Origin: Flammula alnicola
Taxonomy: Eukaryota > Basidiomycota > Agaricomycetes > Agaricales > Strophariaceae
NCBI GenBank assembly: GCA_015499995.1
Contig: JADNRV010000163.1
Span: forward strand, 1-64,000
Direction: 5' to 3'
DNA: 64,000 nt
Below, one piece after another: positions 11,351 through 22,220 of the stretch (its first letter is position 1; each line of letters begins with the position of its first letter). Under the pieces are notes generated by a model, which was given only the letters and a program-made list of their open reading frames with translations, was not told where the DNA came from and ran no database searches. The translations under genes and the position numbers were made by a program.

Positions 11351-14300
11351 TCATCCGACTCCAGTGGGGTGCCGGGAGAAGGAGAACGCCGTGGGGTGCT
11401 CCAACAAATAAGTTCGGCTTCCGGCAAGTCCAAGGCTGTTTCTTGCACTTGAATATATGATCGCGGGTGTGAGGATAAACCCCACACTCGCAACCGAGGG
11501 CCCTAGGGTCATCGATTTTGAACCGCTCATAATATGAGCCGATCGGAGCATGATTCGTAATTAAATGGCACATGTGGGCAAAGAGCGCAGAGCTCTGATT
11601 GCCAGATTCAAGCCAAGGCCCCCCGCGAATGGGAGTCGGCCGGACAGGGTCCCCGTGTAACCCTTGCAGCTCCATGAAATTGGAGCCTAGTAAGAAAGGC
11701 TGATCGGCAACTCTTTGTTTCCAATCTGCACGTGCCGATTTGTCCATGAAGTCGTGGACATACTGGAGAGAGAGTTGGGTGGTAGGAATGACGGCGGCGC
11801 CGCGCATACCAGCAATGAGATCGTGTGCTTCATTCTGAATGTCCCACTCCATATCGGAGGGAGACTCGATAAAAGTAACCTTGTGGTCCAGCGAGCGCCT
11901 GAACCACAGTTCAAGTGTACGACACACCATCAGCGACTGAGACTGGAAGGAGTGCGGCGACAGATCCACTGAGAGGCGAGCGGCATGCATCGCATCAGTG
12001 AAAATAGTAATGCGTTTGACATCTCCAAAGCCGACGGCATTGGAGATGGCAACGCGAATGGCAAAGAGCTCTGCATCTGTGGACGAGGCCCTCCCAGCAG
12101 CATGACACCCAGAATAAACCTGTGCGCCCTGCCATTTGATAACAACGCCAGTGGCGGCTTGCCACCCCGGAGGGCAGGAGCTGTCAACACCAGCATACGC
12201 AGCGTATGGATCGTCCTCAAGAGACTCGAGGGACGCGTCCAAGATTAGCTTCCAAGCCGCTTCAGGATCTTCGGACCTGCTAAAGCGTGGCTTGGCAAGC
12301 CACTTGAACCGATCAGCATAGTGATCGAGGATTCGATAACCCGGACGAGCCTCAGGAGCAAAAGGCTCCATAGACTCAATAGGGACACTGGAATAATTTA
12401 CATTATCCATAAGAGCACCCGTCACCTTGCGGCGATGGGCGGCAGGCATGCATTCAACTGACATGGGATGGGGGGTTGCACGCTTAAGTGATGATCCGGA
12501 CATGAATGATCAGATCGGGTGAGTGTCCGAGAGAGTGGCGACCCGCACAGTAGAGCGGTCGCGCAGTCTTTCGAGAAGTATAGGGATGGGTAGGAGGCCA
12601 GCAAGGGCCTCCACCCCTCCCGAAGGCGAAGTACGGAATGCACCCGTAATCCAGAGAGCAGCCTTATGCTGAACTTGCATAAGCTGTTTGATGAGGCCCT
12701 TGTTACGGGCACCCTTGAAGAACCACATGCGATACCCATACGTGAATATGGGGATCACACATGTGCGATAAAGGAGGCGCTTCTGCATAGGCAAAAGCCC
12801 CCGAGTAGACGACCCAAGCATTCGCATTGATACAACCGATGTGAACCCCTTGGTGGAGTAATAACGCACATGCTCATGGAAAGTGAGCTTGCGGTCAAAG
12901 TAAAAGCCCAAGTAATGCCAAAACGGCTTGGGCTTGAGGTAGTTAGCACAATCCCCGGTGTAAGGTGCATACCCGAGGTCGATGCTGGGATTATAGTAAG
13001 CATGGGACCTATCGAAATGATAGATCTCAGATTTGTCGTGTTCGAGCGCCAAAGCAAAAGCCTTGAATAACTCGAAGATAACAGTGTATGCCTTCTTGAG
13101 CATCGCAATATTATGATCCAGCCACTCATCTTGCACGATGAGTGTGCCATCATCAACATATGAGAGGAGGTCAACCCTCAACCCAAGGTTGAGGCACCGC
13201 TTCTCGAACAGGTGCATAATAGGTGCCAGGTAGATAGCCGACAAGACAGGGGACAAGGCCGATCCCTGGCCCACCCCCACGTCTGCCTGCAATGGGTCTG
13301 ATAAAAAGGAATTCCATGCATACCGCGTCTTCCTTTCTACTAGATAGGATGCGAAAAACTTGACCACCAAAGGGGGGAAGCCAAGTTTCTGAAGAATAAT
13401 CACGAGCGCGTCGTGATTGAGTGAAGGGAAAAACTGAGTGAGGTCAAAGGTGACCACGCTAGTCTTTAAACCCTTAGCCCACCCCGCACGCACAATGTGC
13501 ATGAGGAAGAGCCCAGCATCCTCAGTGGAGTGCTGACGCACGCCACCCACCTGGTTAGGATGGAAAATATCCAGACCGACGGCGTCGAACTGAATGTGAT
13601 TCGAGATCATCTTCTCGATTAATTTACTGATGGTATTCAGGAGAACAATAGGCCTGAATGCCTTAGGTGCAGAGTAGGACGGCTTATTCGGCTTGGGTAT
13701 AATCACCGACAGCGAATCCTTAAATACAGATGGCCAATAGCCCACACGCATGCAGGCATTGGCAATCGAGAGAAGGACCTCAACTGAATGAGGGTCGCGA
13801 CGTACTATCCCCTTCAGGTGGGACCAATTGACATGATCCGGACCCGGAGCAGATAGACCAGAGCATGCAGAGAGAGCCTCCGTGAGTTCCAGCGCAGAGA
13901 AGCGAACCCACTCCCTGACAGGTAGCGTAGGGAGAGAGTTCAATAAGTTGGCATCAAACACCCTATCATATGCAGAGTTGTAGGTACCGTGGAGCACGTC
14001 CCAAAGGGCAGGCATATCATTGCAAGGCTCGCCACGATAATGGAGAGCCTCACAAGGAGGAAGTTTGCGCTGTTGGACCCAGTTCATGAGGTCCCATGGG
14101 CGCTTGTTAGCAGACACGATTTCATGGATCTGTTGATCAAAGAACTCGCGCTTGACATCTCGGACGGTTTTCCGAAAAGATTTCCAGTCCTCGGGCAGAC
14201 GACTGCACCGGAACGTGTCAAGGGTGTCAGAGCACTCCTGGGTCCACCAGGGCTTAGATCGCCGGGTAACGAAGGACTCTTTAGCATGGGAATCCCATGC

Positions 14301-15212
14301 AGAAGAGAAGACCAAAGCCACCGCCTGCGCAGCAGCCTCAATCTGTTCCTCGGTGTTCAGAGGGGCAACCGGGTCGATAGCCCAGAGCCCAGAACTGATA
14401 GAATTGATGAACGCAGGAACATCATCAGTAGGAAGAGACATCTGAATCGCCCCGTCGGGGGCGGGAGAGATGTCCAGTGTAGTCGAAATCGGAATGTGGT
14501 CTAATTTGAGCTGAATGTCCGGGCAACGGACAGTAGTTTGGTCGATCACCTGGTTAGGCGGGACGAAGGCCAGATCGATCACCGTTTTGTGCTTGGTGGG
14601 ATCTCTTGGTATGTGCGTGGGCCCTGGATTGCCAAAGGCAGCCAGTTCAAGCCCAAGGATAGCAGCAGACTGCTGCAGTGAGAGAGCGCATCCCTCCCGA
14701 CCACTGTGACCTTCGTCCCAGTCCTCGGAGTGTGCGTTGAAGTCCCCGCCCATGAAAAGGAAGCGAGGAAGTGCATGATCGTGGTTCTTGAGCCAATTAA
14801 TGGCCCCATGATTCACGTCAGAGTAGACATTCATCAAAAAGAAGGTCTCGGCACTTGTTGAGAGTGACAGGACCTGTATATCAGGGTGATCAATCACATC
14901 CCTTCGTATAGACAGACAATACCGGGCTAACCTAGTCGAAACGTAGGTCATAACCCGGGGTCGCTCGTCAGCGGTAGTGGGTGCATGGACCATTGCCAGC
15001 CAATCTGGGTGGTTCGGTGCACCTATGACATCCTCGCCCTTTCTGGTTTTAGCAGACAGGGCGGTCCTTATGTGCCGCCAAGGGGGTTCTTGAACGAATA
15101 TAATATCATAAATGTTGTTACAAGTAGATAGAATTACATCCAGGGACATCCCGTCCCTGGCCACATTCCAGCTCAGCACCCGCACTTCATCCAGCATTGG
15201 TTGTACTGGCAT
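11351..15212 (-). pseudogene. LINE-A ORF2: endonuclease-RT-RNase H, one stop and one frameshift
   Basis: Starts at ATG 15212, overlapping the ORF1 stop in TAATG. Residues seen: endonuclease Glu42 (QEPPW), Asp157 (GDFNAH) and Asp238-His239 (DHIPI); RT Asp590 (FDLTQFF) and YVDD at 685-688 with GQGSALSP upstream; RNase H Asp1010 (GVDSS), Glu1048 (DAEL) and Asp1073 (FTDAMHAA); a C-terminal Cys/His motif (CECGVYPHTRDH). Two lesions break it: TGA at codon 901 (12510-12512; CGA in other copies, a CpG change) and a 20-bp deletion near 11430 that shifts the last 30 or so residues out of frame. All catalytic residues listed are intact, so endonuclease and RT might still be made from the first 900 codons. 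Confidence 0.93.
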
Positions 15213-17314
15213 TAAGCTACGTTATGTGAGCGATGGGTGGGACAACGATTTAACCAGAAATCACGTACCTCAGCATATTTAGCCTCGATCCAAGGGCGGT
15301 CGAAGCAGTGTCGCCAAAACGAGCAGTGGCTCGAAGAGGCCCAATGATCTTTGCAGCACGACGGGCACCGCGCAGAGTGGGGGCAGTCCGTACCAAGCGG
15401 AGTGCCTTTGGTCAGGCGCTTAGCCTCCAGGTGAGGTTTGCAGCACGAGGCGGCGATGCGATGCACCTCCGCCTCATGTGGGCCAGAGCAGCATGCACAG
15501 ATAGGCTGGCATGCTTTGCAGGAAGTCTTCGGGTGGCCCCACCTCCAGCATCGAGTGCAGAGGAGGACTCCGGCGCTGACAACGGTTGGGCGAATGAGAA
15601 TCACCCTCCCACGGAACATGAAGGTCTTGTTGATAAGACGCTTCGCGCATTGACCCGATTGCGAGTCGTAAATTTCAAAGAAGGCATGGGCGGTGGAGCT
15701 CGCCTTCGAGTTGCAGATGACGTGCGGGGGACCCGCGAGCATGATGTCCATGGACAGAGGAGAGGCGAGCATCGCCATCTTTACCTCCGTGCCGGTGGTA
15801 GGGACCCTGGTGACATAGTCACTGAAGGCCGGTAGATCGAGAGCCTTGAGATAAGACTTCGAGGTGGGGAGCCCAACCCACACGTCAAGAGTGTCAGATG
15901 TAGGGGTGATAGCATGGACGAAGCCACGGATGATGTTAAGGTCGGCCTCGTTGGCCACACCAGAAGTAGCGAGGGATATACCCTCATACGCACGAGAGGC
16001 AGACAGGACCCGAAGGGTCCTGGCTGCGTCTTGGAGTCCTTTGTCGATCTTGTCTCGAAGCTCGATGAGTTTACTGTCCTTGGGACGCTCCCCAGGGCCA
16101 GAGTACTGGATCAGGACCTGCTTGCGAGTAGGTCCAGATGAGGTAAACGATGGGGCAGTCTTCTGCTTCTTCGCAGACGACGGTCCCATCGGAGATGACA
16201 AGAATCGTTTGTTGCCAGAGAGTTCCGCCTGCATGGCAGGGACTCGAGGTGCAGGTGGATACCGAGGGGGTCCACCACCAAGGGCACTAGGGCCCATGGT
16301 GGGGTCCCTCTGGGACAACGGGTTGGCAGCAGCCATCTCAGCATAGCTGAGACGACTGCTCTTCCAGCCAGCCGGCCATGGGGGAATAGGAGGCGGAGGC
16401 CTCAAGTAGGAGTCCGCTGGCCTCTTGCGAGGCTGACGGGGGGCAGGGGCACCCTTCGAAGGCTGCGACTTCGGAGGTGCCGCTGTACCAGATGGCGCTG
16501 TGAACGCCGGCGCCCTAGCCTTCCCAGTCGGCTTCCTAGTCGTGGGGGCGGGGGTGGCAGATGATGCCCCGGTGTCCATGTCAGTGTCCATAGGACCCGA
16601 CCTGGAAGCATCAGGGAGGATGGAGGCCATGGAGGCATGAATCGTCTCCTCATGGGGGGAGACCGAGGCCACAACCGTCGAAGTAAGCTCATGGACGGTG
16701 CGATTACCGTCCGCGTTGAGAGTAGTGGCTTCCCACCACGAAGATGTGTACACCGCTGAGATAAACCCAACGATGGACGATGCCAGAGGTCGAGAGACCT
16801 CCGAGCCAGCAGTATCCAAGGCCTCACCGCCAGAGCGACGAAACCAGGATGATGCCATCCAGAGAGACTCAGAGAGTCGATGCATCACCTCGTCGTCTGT
16901 CTCTGGAGGTGCGGTGGTGCTATCGTGGGTAGAAGGACCTGCAGGGGGGGCTTCCTCCCCATACATGTCCTCGTCGTCATCGCCAGGATTGCCCTCTTCG
17001 CCGTAGGGCACCTCACTGTCGTCGTGGATGATAGAGGACCTCGATCGAGGTCGATCGGGTCTCGGTGTGAGTTGCCTCGTCTGCTGAGGAACTGGGGATG
17101 CGTACACCTGCCTCTGGGGGGAGGCAGATGCAGTAGACTGCGCTGCTTGGACAGACACAGTGGTGGAAGGGGCCAACAACGCAAGGAAGGCCTCTTGTGC
17201 AGCACGCTTCTCCTCTGGGGTCAGACCAGCCAGAGGATTAGCAGCAGGCATGGCGGGCGATCGGGTAGATCGATCACCACCACCTTTGTGATTCGGGTTG
17301 GATTTAGGCAGCAT
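15212..17314 (-). CDS. LINE-A ORF1, gag-like zinc-knuckle protein, 700 aa, intact
   Basis: Likely the RNA-binding partner of ORF2 in the retrotransposition particle. The N-terminal half is low-complexity and rich in Pro, Ser and Ala with an acidic patch (GNPGDDDEDMYGEE). A central region from about residue 390 is better conserved among copies. The C-terminal 120 residues hold three knuckles: CTRCWRWGHPKTSC (C-x2-C-x4-H-x4-C), one starting CACCSGPH, and CPSCCKDHWASSSHC (C-x2-C-x3-H-x6-C). The start ATG follows a 120-nt 5' UTR; the A7 copy has the equivalent ATG. The frame is uninterrupted. The ORF2 ATG overlaps its TAA stop. Confidence 0.93.
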   Translation of the reverse strand: MLPKSNPNHKGGGDRSTRSPAMPAANPLAGLTPEEKRAAQEAFLALLAPSTTVSVQAAQSTASASPQRQVYASPVPQQTRQLTPRPDRPRSRSSIIHDDSEVPYGEEGNPGDDDEDMYGEEAPPAGPSTHDSTTAPPETDDEVMHRLSESLWMASSWFRRSGGEALDTAGSEVSRPLASSIVGFISAVYTSSWWEATTLNADGNRTVHELTSTVVASVSPHEETIHASMASILPDASRSGPMDTDMDTGASSATPAPTTRKPTGKARAPAFTAPSGTAAPPKSQPSKGAPAPRQPRKRPADSYLRPPPPIPPWPAGWKSSRLSYAEMAAANPLSQRDPTMGPSALGGGPPRYPPAPRVPAMQAELSGNKRFLSSPMGPSSAKKQKTAPSFTSSGPTRKQVLIQYSGPGERPKDSKLIELRDKIDKGLQDAARTLRVLSASRAYEGISLATSGVANEADLNIIRGFVHAITPTSDTLDVWVGLPTSKSYLKALDLPAFSDYVTRVPTTGTEVKMAMLASPLSMDIMLAGPPHVICNSKASSTAHAFFEIYDSQSGQCAKRLINKTFMFRGRVILIRPTVVSAGVLLCTRCWRWGHPKTSCKACQPICACCSGPHEAEVHRIAASCCKPHLEAKRLTKGTPLGTDCPHSARCPSCCKDHWASSSHCSFWRHCFDRPWIEAKYAEVRDFWLNRCPTHRSHNVA

Positions 17315-17435
17315 TGCTTGCTAGTAATGGAGCGCCCAAGAGCGCTCGACGGTGTGAAGCTGTGGGGGACGATGTTGCTGGTTGCTCGTTTTGTTCCCAC
17401 GGTCGACCGTAGTAGTTACTGGAAAAGGAGAGATG

Positions 17436-18046
17436 AAGTCACACCTGCTCTGCCACCTCCAGTTGAGGAAAGCGATGATGCAGCTAATGATGAAGGTCTT
17501 GAGTATGTGCAATTTGCTGGTGCTGCATCGACCTCAGATCCTCACAACTACAGGCAGGCAATAAAAGGCGATGATGCGGACAAGTGGCGTGATGCTGCAA
17601 ATGCAGAGTACAATACTTTGCTCCAGAATGGCACTTGGGAGTTAGTTGATCTCCCACCTGGCAAAAAGGCCATTGGCTCTGGTTGGGTTTTTGAGGTCAA
17701 ATGCAATGCGGACAGTTCTATTGAGCACTACAAGGCTCGTCTGGTCGCCAAGGGCTATAGTCAACGCCCTGGAGTCGACTATCACGAGGTCTTTGCTCCT
17801 ACATTCCGTCCTGCAACTCTGCGCATGATCTTTGCATTGGCTGCACTTGAGAACCTTGAACTGCGCTCTGTAGACATTTCAGCTGCTTTTACCAATGGTG
17901 ACTTTGATGAGTGGATATACATGATGCAACCTGAAGGTTTTCACCAAGGTGGACCTAATATGGTTTGCAGACTTCGAAAATCCCTCTATGGTCTCAAGCA
18001 GTCTGCACGTCAATGGAATATCAAGTTGCATGCTGCTCTCACTGAG
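17436..18046 (+). pseudogene. Ty1/copia pol fragment, part 2 (reverse transcriptase)
   Basis: Resumes the copia frame after LINE A1. Typical copia RT features are visible: NGTWELVDLPPGKKAIGSGW, a VDYHEVFAP stretch, VDISAAFTNGDFDEWIYM with the first catalytic Asp, QPEGF and KSLYGLKQSARQWN. It stops before the catalytic YVDD box, where a 26-nt T run (18047-18072) marks the tail of another LINE. The first 16 bp are the duplicated target of A1. RNase H and the 3' LTR are absent. Confidence 0.93.
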
Positions 18047-18078
<32 letters not shown>

Positions 18079-18248
18079 ACAATTTGTATTCCGAAGCACG
18101 ATCGCAGCTCGGTCCCTAACTAATAATACAAACGAGTACACTACAATACCCAAAGCAAAAGAAAGGAGTTGGTTGCTCGCAGGGGAGCATGCGGCGCGCG
18201 CGAGACTGCGCAGCAGCCTGAAACCCAAATGACGGACCTCACAGCCCA
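18047..18248 (-). mobile_element. LINE-B 3' tail, severely truncated
   Basis: A 26-nt T run followed by the reverse complement of the LINE-B 3' end (AAATCAACAATTTGTATTCC, then the 3' UTR up to CAGCCCAG). Only about 176 bp of LINE B are present. It inserted in copia RT sequence. Its 5' side is fused at 18248/18249 to LINE-A ORF2 sequence in the opposite orientation. Confidence 0.88.
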
Positions 18249-20051
18249 GATAGGGTGTTTGATGCCAACTTATTGAACTCTCTCCCTACGCTACCTGTCA
18301 GGGAGTGGGTTCGCTTCTCTGCGCTGGAACTCACGGAGGCTCTCTCTGCATGCTCTGGTCTATCTGCTCCGGGTCCGGATCATGTCAATTGGTCCCACCT
18401 GAAGGGGATAGTACGTCGCGACCCTCATTCAGTTGAGGTCCTTCTCTCGATTGCCAATGCCTGCATGCGTGTGGGCTATTGGCCATCTGTATTTAAGGAT
18501 TCGCTGTCGGTGATTATACCCAAGCCGAATAAGCCGTCCTACTCTGCACCTAAGGCATTCAGGCCTATTGTTCTCCTGAATACCATCAGTAAATTAATCG
18601 AGAAGATGATCTCGAATCACATTCAGTTCGACGCCGTCGGTCTGGATATTTTCCATCCTAACCAGGTGGGTGGCGTGCGTCAGCACTCCACTGAGGATGC
18701 TGGGCTCTTCCTCATGCACATTGTGCGTGCGGGGTGGGCTAAGGGTTTAAAGACTAGCGTGGTCACCTTTGACCTCACTCAGTTTTTCCCTTCACTCAAT
18801 CACGACGCGCTCGTGATTATTCTTCAGAAACTTGGCTTCCCCCCTTTGGTGGTCAAGTTTTTCGCATCCTATCTAGTAGAAAGGAAGACGCGGTATGCAT
18901 GGAATTCCTTTTTATCAGACCCATTGCAGGCAGACGTGGGGGTGGGCCAGGGATCGGCCTTGTCCCCTGTCTTGTCGGCTATCTACCTGGCACCTATTAT
19001 GCACCTGTTCGAGAAGCGGTGCCTCAACCTTGGGTTGAGGGTTGACCTCCTCTCATATGTTGATGATGGCACACTCATCGTGCAAGATGAGTGGCTGGAT
19101 CATAATATTGCGATGCTCAAGAAGGCATACACTGTTATCTTCGAGTTATTCAAGGCTTTTGCTTTGGCGCTCGAACACGACAAATCTGAGATCTATCATT
19201 TCGATAGGTCCCATGCTTACTATAATCCCAGCATCGACCTCGGGTATGCACCTTACACCGGGGATTGTGCTAACTACCTCAAGCCCAAGCCGTTTTGGCA
19301 TTACTTGGGCTTTTACTTTGACCGCAAGCTCACTTTCCATGAGCATGTGCGTTATTACTCCACCAAGGGGTTCACATCGGTTGTATCAATGCGAATGCTT
19401 GGGTCGTCTACTCGGGGGCTTTTGCCTATGCAGAAGCGCCTCCTTTATCGCACATGTGTGATCCCCATATTCACGTATGGGTATCGCATGTGGTTCTTCA
19501 AGGGTGCCCGTAACAAGGGCCTCATCAAACAGCTTATGCAAGTTCAGCATAAGGCTGCTCTCTGGATTACGGGTGCATTCCGTACTTCGCCTTCGGGAGG
19601 GGTGGAGGCCCTTGCTGGCCTCCTACCCATCCCTATACTTCTCGAAAGACTGCGCGACCGCTCTACTGTGCGGGTCGCCACTCTCTCGGACACTCACCCG
19701 ATCTGATCATTCATGTCCGGATCATCACTTAAGCGTGCAACCCCCCATCCCATGTCAGTTGAATGCATGCCTGCCGCCCATCGCCGCAAGGTGACGGGTG
19801 CTCTTATGGATAATGTAAATTATTCCAGTGTCCCTATTGAGTCTATGGAGCCTTTTGCTCCTGAGGCTCGTCCGGGTTATCGAATCCTCGATCACTATGC
19901 TGATCGGTTCAAGTGGCTTGCCAAGCCACGCTTTAGCAGGTCCGAAGATCCTGAAGCGGCTTGGAAGCTAATCTTGGACGCGTCCCTCGAGTCTCTTGAG
20001 GACGATCCATACGCTGCGTATGCTGGTGTTGACAGCTCCTGCCCTCCGGGG
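18249..20051 (+). pseudogene. Inverted duplicate of A1 ORF2 segment (RT to RNase H)
   Basis: This 1803-bp segment is the reverse complement of 12165-13967 with no net length difference. The translated products agree in every residue I compared, including private variants and the same TGA stop (19704-19706, matching 12510-12512). It covers FDANLLNSLPTL through the RT (YVDD) to GVDSSCPPG in RNase H. Not a functional gene: it lacks a start, the endonuclease and the C terminus. It lies between the truncated LINE-B tail and the DNA element at 20052. Confidence 0.95.
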
Positions 20052-21209
20052 GAGGTCTTTGCTGTGCCCCCCCTATTCCTACCGGAATCCGGTGGAATAT
20101 GAGGCCATTCCGGTGGAATATCCTGCCAAAATTTGGAAATTTTTTGAAAAAGGGGCAAATTCCGAGATTCCACTGGAATGGTGACTGGAATGCAACAGGA
20201 GTGGAATGGCTGGAATGGAACAACCAGGTATTCTGCTGGAATGGAAGAGAAATGCATTATGATTTGGTGATTTCTAATGTCTATATATAGAAATAGACAT
20301 TGGTACCTGTCTGTGGTATTGAAATAAGATTGGAAAGTGTGCCAAGACATATTTCAAATTAGGAAATTCAATATTTGGATTAGGTGATTTTGAAAAGACT
20401 CAGGTTTTCAAGTTTTTTGCATTTTTCTCATCACCAAGAGCAGCAGATCACATGATTTCCAAAGGTGCTATAATTGCCTTTTTGGGCATAAAATTCCCAC
20501 GGTTCCAAAACAGCCTAAATATGGTAATATTGCCTGTCTGGGTCACATGATATAGATATATTTAGAATGTCCCCAAAATTCTAAATCTGATGGTACCTTA
20601 TTGACCCTGAATTACTCACGAGTCAGTCACATAATGTATATATCTCAAATAGACAAATAGAATATATAAAGGAGTTGATTTGTACAGGTCACACAGGTGT
20701 GACAGATGTGACCTATGACCCTGTGACTGAATTTTTGGTTTCAGACACTGGACAAATTAGGATGGACCCTGCAGTTTGAGCAACCATTAATAATGTTGGA
20801 CCCTGAATTTCTATATTTAGATTTGGTTTTTGCTGGGTGGTTTTTGCTACAGGGTTTGGGATACTGGATAGGTGTGACTTTTTTTGACAAATTCAGGGGC
20901 ATGTGATATGTGACATCTAAATTGAATCGAAATACAATGTATGTCAGTCTATTCTAGTGGATTCCAGTCCCATTCCGGTCTATTCCAGTCTCATTCCACT
21001 GGAATCTGGTCTATTCCACTGGAATCTGGTCTATTCCACTGGAATCTGGTCTATTCCACTGGAATCTGGTCTATTCCACTGGAATCTGGTCTATTCCACT
21101 GGAATCTGGTCTATTCCACTGGAATCTGGTCTATTCCACTGGATTCCAGTCCCATTCCACCGGATTCCAGTCATTCCTACCGGAATAGGTGGGGCACAGC
21201 AAAGTACTG
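20052..21209 (+). mobile_element. hAT-like non-autonomous element without target duplication
   Basis: Ends GAGGTCTTTGCTGTG and AGCAAAGTACTG as in the 8602-11268 element. Its sequence is nearly identical to 45872-46898 apart from a tandem expansion and a small indel near the left end. The flanking 8-mers do not match (CTCCGGGG left, ACCTCCTC right), and the flanks come from different parts of LINE A: RNase H on the left and RT on the right. The element therefore sits at a rearrangement breakpoint. Confidence 0.88.
21001..21140 (+). repeat. Tandem repeat, 7 x 20 bp, inside the hAT-like element
   Basis: Seven exact head-to-tail copies of GGAATCTGGTCTATTCCACT. The sister element at 45872-46898 has one copy at the same place. 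The unit is a variant of the subterminal GGAATCC repeat, so the array enlarged a likely transposase-binding zone. Confidence 0.97.
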
Positions 21210-21247
21210 ACCTCCTCTCATATATTGATGATGGCACACTCATCGTG

Positions 21248-22205
21248 TGAAATCAACTTTATTTCTGCTAGCAACGTTTGCGCACGGTAGCAGTATCGCT
21301 AGGGGTTACATCTCGGCGTGACCTAGGTAATACTCTAAGTGTCCGTAAATCATACCCGTTTCTCGTTTCGTCCCGTACCGCAATCCTAATCAAGCCTTAG
21401 GGGGGCCAATTAAACCCCCGCAAGTTACCCACGAATCTATAACCTCCTGATCCCCGGAATAGTCCTGCCCCACACTGGAGGTGAATCCACGGCCGCATTT
21501 ACTCATCTCGGCTACGGGTGGCGTCCGACTTCCTACTTTCTTCGTGATTGCAGCCATACCTGCCATATTTGATTGACCAGGCCCCCGGTTCAGGTCCACA
21601 GGTGCACTGTGTAGGCTGCGGGGGACGGGGGCGCAGTTCGTCGCAGCTGCCTGATCATGATGGTCTTACGGGCTCAAGCCACGGGGAACTGGGACCCCAT
21701 GGACTTACAGGGCACACCCGGAAACCGGGTGTTCACCGCGGTTGTCGGCTTGTCCTAGACAAAGACGGGGAAGCAAGTCCCAGTCCTTGCCCCAAAGGGT
21801 CGGCTCTGGCCGTCTCGCCACAAATCCAAATGATGCGTTCTCACACATCTCGCTTGCGCTCCTACTATTCCACCCTCTTGTACATATTTGGTATAACGGT
21901 GTGACCTTGTGACCTCCCAAATTTCCTTCCTGGCATACTACCTTTTCAGTAGTGAAGGAGGACCAGATGAACTTGATATCATAGGATGGGACGTCTAGGT
22001 GTCTTGACCGGTCCCTTGAGACCAATCACGGCAGGACATGGCTGCCTTCCTAATGACGTTGCCCGTACGGTGAATCCCGGTGGCGTTGAACTGTCACATG
22101 GTGTCTAAAGTGTTTTTAACCATGCGACCAGCCAGGATCGAACTCTCGTCCAACCAAAGCCTAGGGTTTGACTCACGATGGTGCCCACTGTGCCACCGCG
22201 CCCCT
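21248..22205 (-). mobile_element. tRNA-derived SINE S1, about 958 bp
   Basis: Flanked by a perfect 15-bp duplication GGCACACTCATCGTG (21233-21247 and 22206-22220) in LINE-A RT. On the minus strand it begins with a tRNA-like head: A box TGGCACAGTGGG (22184-22195) and B box GTTCGATCC (22135-22143). The 3' end is AAAGTTGATTTCA, close to the LINE end TTGTTGATTT but without a poly(A) run. It has no long open frame. The body differs from that of S2 and S3. Confidence 0.85.
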
Positions 22206-22220
22206 GGCACACTCATCGTG

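Larger units (their letters stand above)
8118..17435 (-). mobile_element. LINE family A, copy A1 (full length apart from insertions)
   Basis: The most complete LINE here. On the minus strand it runs from its 5' end at 17435 (CTCTCCTTTTCCAGTAACTA) through a 120-nt 5' UTR, ORF1, ORF2 and 3' UTR to a T-rich tail just after 8117. A 16-bp target duplication, AAGTCACACCTGCTCT, flanks it (8102-8117 and 17436-17451) in copia pol. Its own length is about 6.6 kb once the DNA element at 8602-11268 is removed. The tail is an interrupted T/A tract (TTTTATTTTTTATTTTTATT) rather than a pure homopolymer. Confidence 0.95.

Noticed and set aside
21001..21140. CRISPR array
   Set aside because: The units are directly adjacent with no spacers, and the context is a eukaryotic transposon.
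20941..21250. Repeat-encoded proteins across the GGAATCTGGTCTATTCCACT array
   Set aside because: The frames are open only because the 20-bp unit lacks stops; no protein is implied.
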